Below, one piece after another: positions 62,357 through 64,000 of a stretch of DNA of 64,000 nucleotides. Below the pieces are notes generated by a model, which was not told the DNA's origin, searched no databases, and saw nothing but the letters and a program-made list of their open reading frames with translations. The position numbers were made by a program, and so were the translations under genes. The first letter of the stretch is position 1, and each line of letters starts with the position of its first letter. This DNA is from Metamycoplasma salivarium (GTDB lineage Bacteria > Bacillota_I > Bacilli_A > Mycoplasmatales > Metamycoplasmataceae): contig NZ_LR214938.2 in assembly GCF_900660445.2 (NCBI RefSeq), forward strand, positions 124,001 through 188,000. Reading direction: 5' to 3'.

Positions 62357-63560
62357 ATGAAAAAGCAGATTAGACTTTTTGAAGCGTTTGCCGGCATAGG
62401 TAGTCAACTAAAAGCATTAAAAAATATTGAAAATGAATGCAATTTAGAAGTAATATCTTTAGGAGCTTGTGATTTTTACATTGATGCAATAGTTGCATAT
62501 ATGTCTATACATTATGGCAATTTGAAACCAGAAACACATTATTCAAAAGATGAAATAATAAAATTGTTATCAAAATATACTTTTAGTGCTGATAGTAAAT
62601 CAATCGTCAGTGACAATTATTTCAACAAAATGAATGAAAATAAACTAAGAATGTTATTTCCTTATTTATATGCATATGTCAATAATGATTATTTTTTAAT
62701 GAGATATCCTAGAACGAGAGAGAGAGAGAGAGAGAGAGAGTGGAACTGATATAACAAAATATAATGTTCTACCAAAAAATATTGATATTTTAACTTATTC
62801 TTTTCCATGCCAAGATTTATCTCAACAAGGAAAGCAAAAAGGCATTACAAAATCTTCTAGAAGTGGATTACTTTATCAAATTGAAAGAATTTTACTAAAT
62901 GACTTATCACATTTACCAAAAGCATTATTACTAGAAAATGTTAAAGCTTTAACAACTAAAAAATTTATTAATGATTTTAAAAAATGAATTGATGTTTTAG
63001 ATAAACTAGGTTATGAATCTAAATGAAAAGTACTAAATTCAGCAGATTTTGGGAGCGCTCAAAATAGAGAACGTGTTTTTATGGTTTCTATTAGAAAAGA
63101 TATCAAAATTCAAAGTTTTGAATTTCCTAATAAAATCAAAAATCTAAAAAAACTATCTTCAATTATAAAATTAAAAAATTCAACACAAAATTTAAATTTG
63201 CTTGCAACTTATAAACTTGCAAATTTTTCTACTTCAAAAAGTAATATTACTAAATCATATCTAATTAACTACACCAAATTTAACTCAGAAGCTTATGTAT
63301 ATAGTACATTAAATCTAGGTCCTACTTTGACAGCTAGTGGTGCAAATAGTAGAATTAAGTTTTATTTTGAAAAAAGCGAAATTATTAGATACATTACTGA
63401 TTTCGAGGCATATCAATATATGGGTTTTACTAAAATAGACTATTCAAAAGTAAGAAATTCTAATTTACTTTCATCATCAAAAATAATTTATACAGCAGGT
63501 AATTCTATTAGTGTGGAAGTTTTACAAGCTATTTTTAAAGAGGTAATAAAATGCATATAG
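62357..63560 (+). CDS. C5-cytosine DNA methyltransferase, out of frame at a GA tract
   Basis: About 400 residues when restored. N-terminal FEAFAGIGSQLKAL is motif I (AdoMet). The GA tract (62716-62740) separates this from motif IV SFPCQDLSQQGK, motif VI LLLENVK, motif VIII SADFGSAQNRERVF, and the C-terminal GPTLTASGANSRIK (motif IX) and SVEVLQAIFKEV (motif X). The upstream frame runs through the tract to a TAA at 62762-62764; the downstream frame (position 62739) needs one more GA unit or two fewer. As read the gene is OFF. Apart from the tract, nothing looks broken. Confidence 0.88.
62716..62740. repeat. GA dinucleotide tract inside the C5-methyltransferase gene, (GA)12 G
   Basis: 25 bases of uninterrupted GA, coding Arg-Glu repeats, between motif I and motif IV. 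Confidence 0.95.
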
Positions 63561-64000
63561 ATGATGAAGAAAAATTATATAAATTTGAGTATAACATACA
63601 AACCAAAAATTACTTTGATGATAAATCCAATTCTGCAAGATTAAGAGGTATATTGCAATTTTTAGCAGATAGCAATGGACATATTCTAAGTTGAAAAATC
63701 AATTTTTTAGAAGTTTGGATGGATATTTATACAACACAAAGTTGAATTAGAAAGCACAATTCTAATTTTTTAGTTAGAAAGGAATTATTTGAATATATTT
63801 TTGATGACAAGATTATTCAAGAACCACGACCAAATTTAAGTGCTAACAAACTAATTTTGTTAAATGATATGGAAATTAAAAAACTTAATGAATGATTTTC
63901 ATTAAACTATAAAAGTACATTAAAAAATATTATTGCAATTATCAAGGGCAATAACCCTGGTGGTTCGTTTACAAGCCCAAACAATGCTGAAATAGTTATT
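63551..64000 (+). CDS. Unidentified protein overlapping the methyltransferase, possible restriction endonuclease (3' end outside window)
   Basis: 150 codons visible, open to the window end. Its ATG lies inside the last codons of the methyltransferase (overlap 10 bases, AGAGGTAATAAA upstream), so it is likely translated by coupling. Sequence features: LRGILQFLADSNGHILSWKI, KHNSNFLVRKELFEYIF, SANKLILLNDMEIKKLNEWF. No nuclease motif is visible in this part. The restriction role is inferred from position alone. Confidence 0.55.

Overview
The window looks like a chromosome segment of a mollicute, most likely a Mycoplasmopsis/Metamycoplasma (hominis-group) mycoplasma. It is very AT-rich, genes are tightly packed, surface proteins carry mycoplasma-type lipoprotein signals, and TGA encodes tryptophan throughout. 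Many genes are continuous only under genetic code 4 (for example lspA, ileS, pgsA, ribF and the DUF885 lipoproteins), so TGA is read as Trp in every call below.

Layout. 1-5.1 kb: tyrS (cut by the window edge), a DegV-family protein and a large SF1 helicase with a C-terminal nuclease-like domain. 5.1-13.9 kb: three tandem DUF885 lipoprotein genes, the first frameshifted, each preceded by its own promoter and a conserved structured leader that ends in a terminator hairpin. 14.0-19.4 kb: a type III restriction-modification locus (mod, an OLD-like AAA/TOPRIM gene, res); mod contains a GA dinucleotide tract and is out of frame. 19.6-25.8 kb: pyrG, ileS, lspA, rpmA, rplU, rpsO. 25.9-31.0 kb: a broken AAA_14 ATPase, then an operon of an XRE/ImmA-like metallopeptidase, a PD-(D/E)XK-like nuclease and a DUF2779 nuclease, then recU. 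31.0-37.5 kb, minus strand: HU, gpsA, der, cmk, two hypothetical proteins and a lipoprotein. 37.7-38.4 kb: eight tRNA genes (Pro, Ala, Met, Ile2, Ser, fMet, Asp, Phe). 38.4-42.4 kb: obgE, a small hypothetical gene, an AAA_14 C-terminal remnant, a B3/B4-domain protein, a YjbR-like protein and trmL. 42.6-50.0 kb: a giant SGNH-hydrolase lipoprotein with a frameshift in a poly-A tract. 50.1-62.0 kb: mostly housekeeping (nfo, M24 peptidase, rpmG, pgsA, holA, rbgA, ribF, a HAD phosphatase, truB) plus two apparently catalytically dead enzyme homologues (GH13 and SGNH). 62.1-64.0 kb: two tRNAs and a second R-M-like locus, a C5-cytosine methyltransferase interrupted by another GA tract and overlapped by a possible restriction gene cut off by the window end.

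The strongest theme is switchable surface and defence functions. Two DNA methyltransferases carry long GA tracts, both OFF as read, and the giant lipoprotein is OFF by one base in a run of A. The three DUF885 lipoproteins share leaders that look like attenuators. The least explained candidates are those leaders, the AAA/TOPRIM gene between mod and res, and the metallopeptidase/nuclease/DUF2779 cassette. All functional calls come from motifs read by eye; no database search was run.
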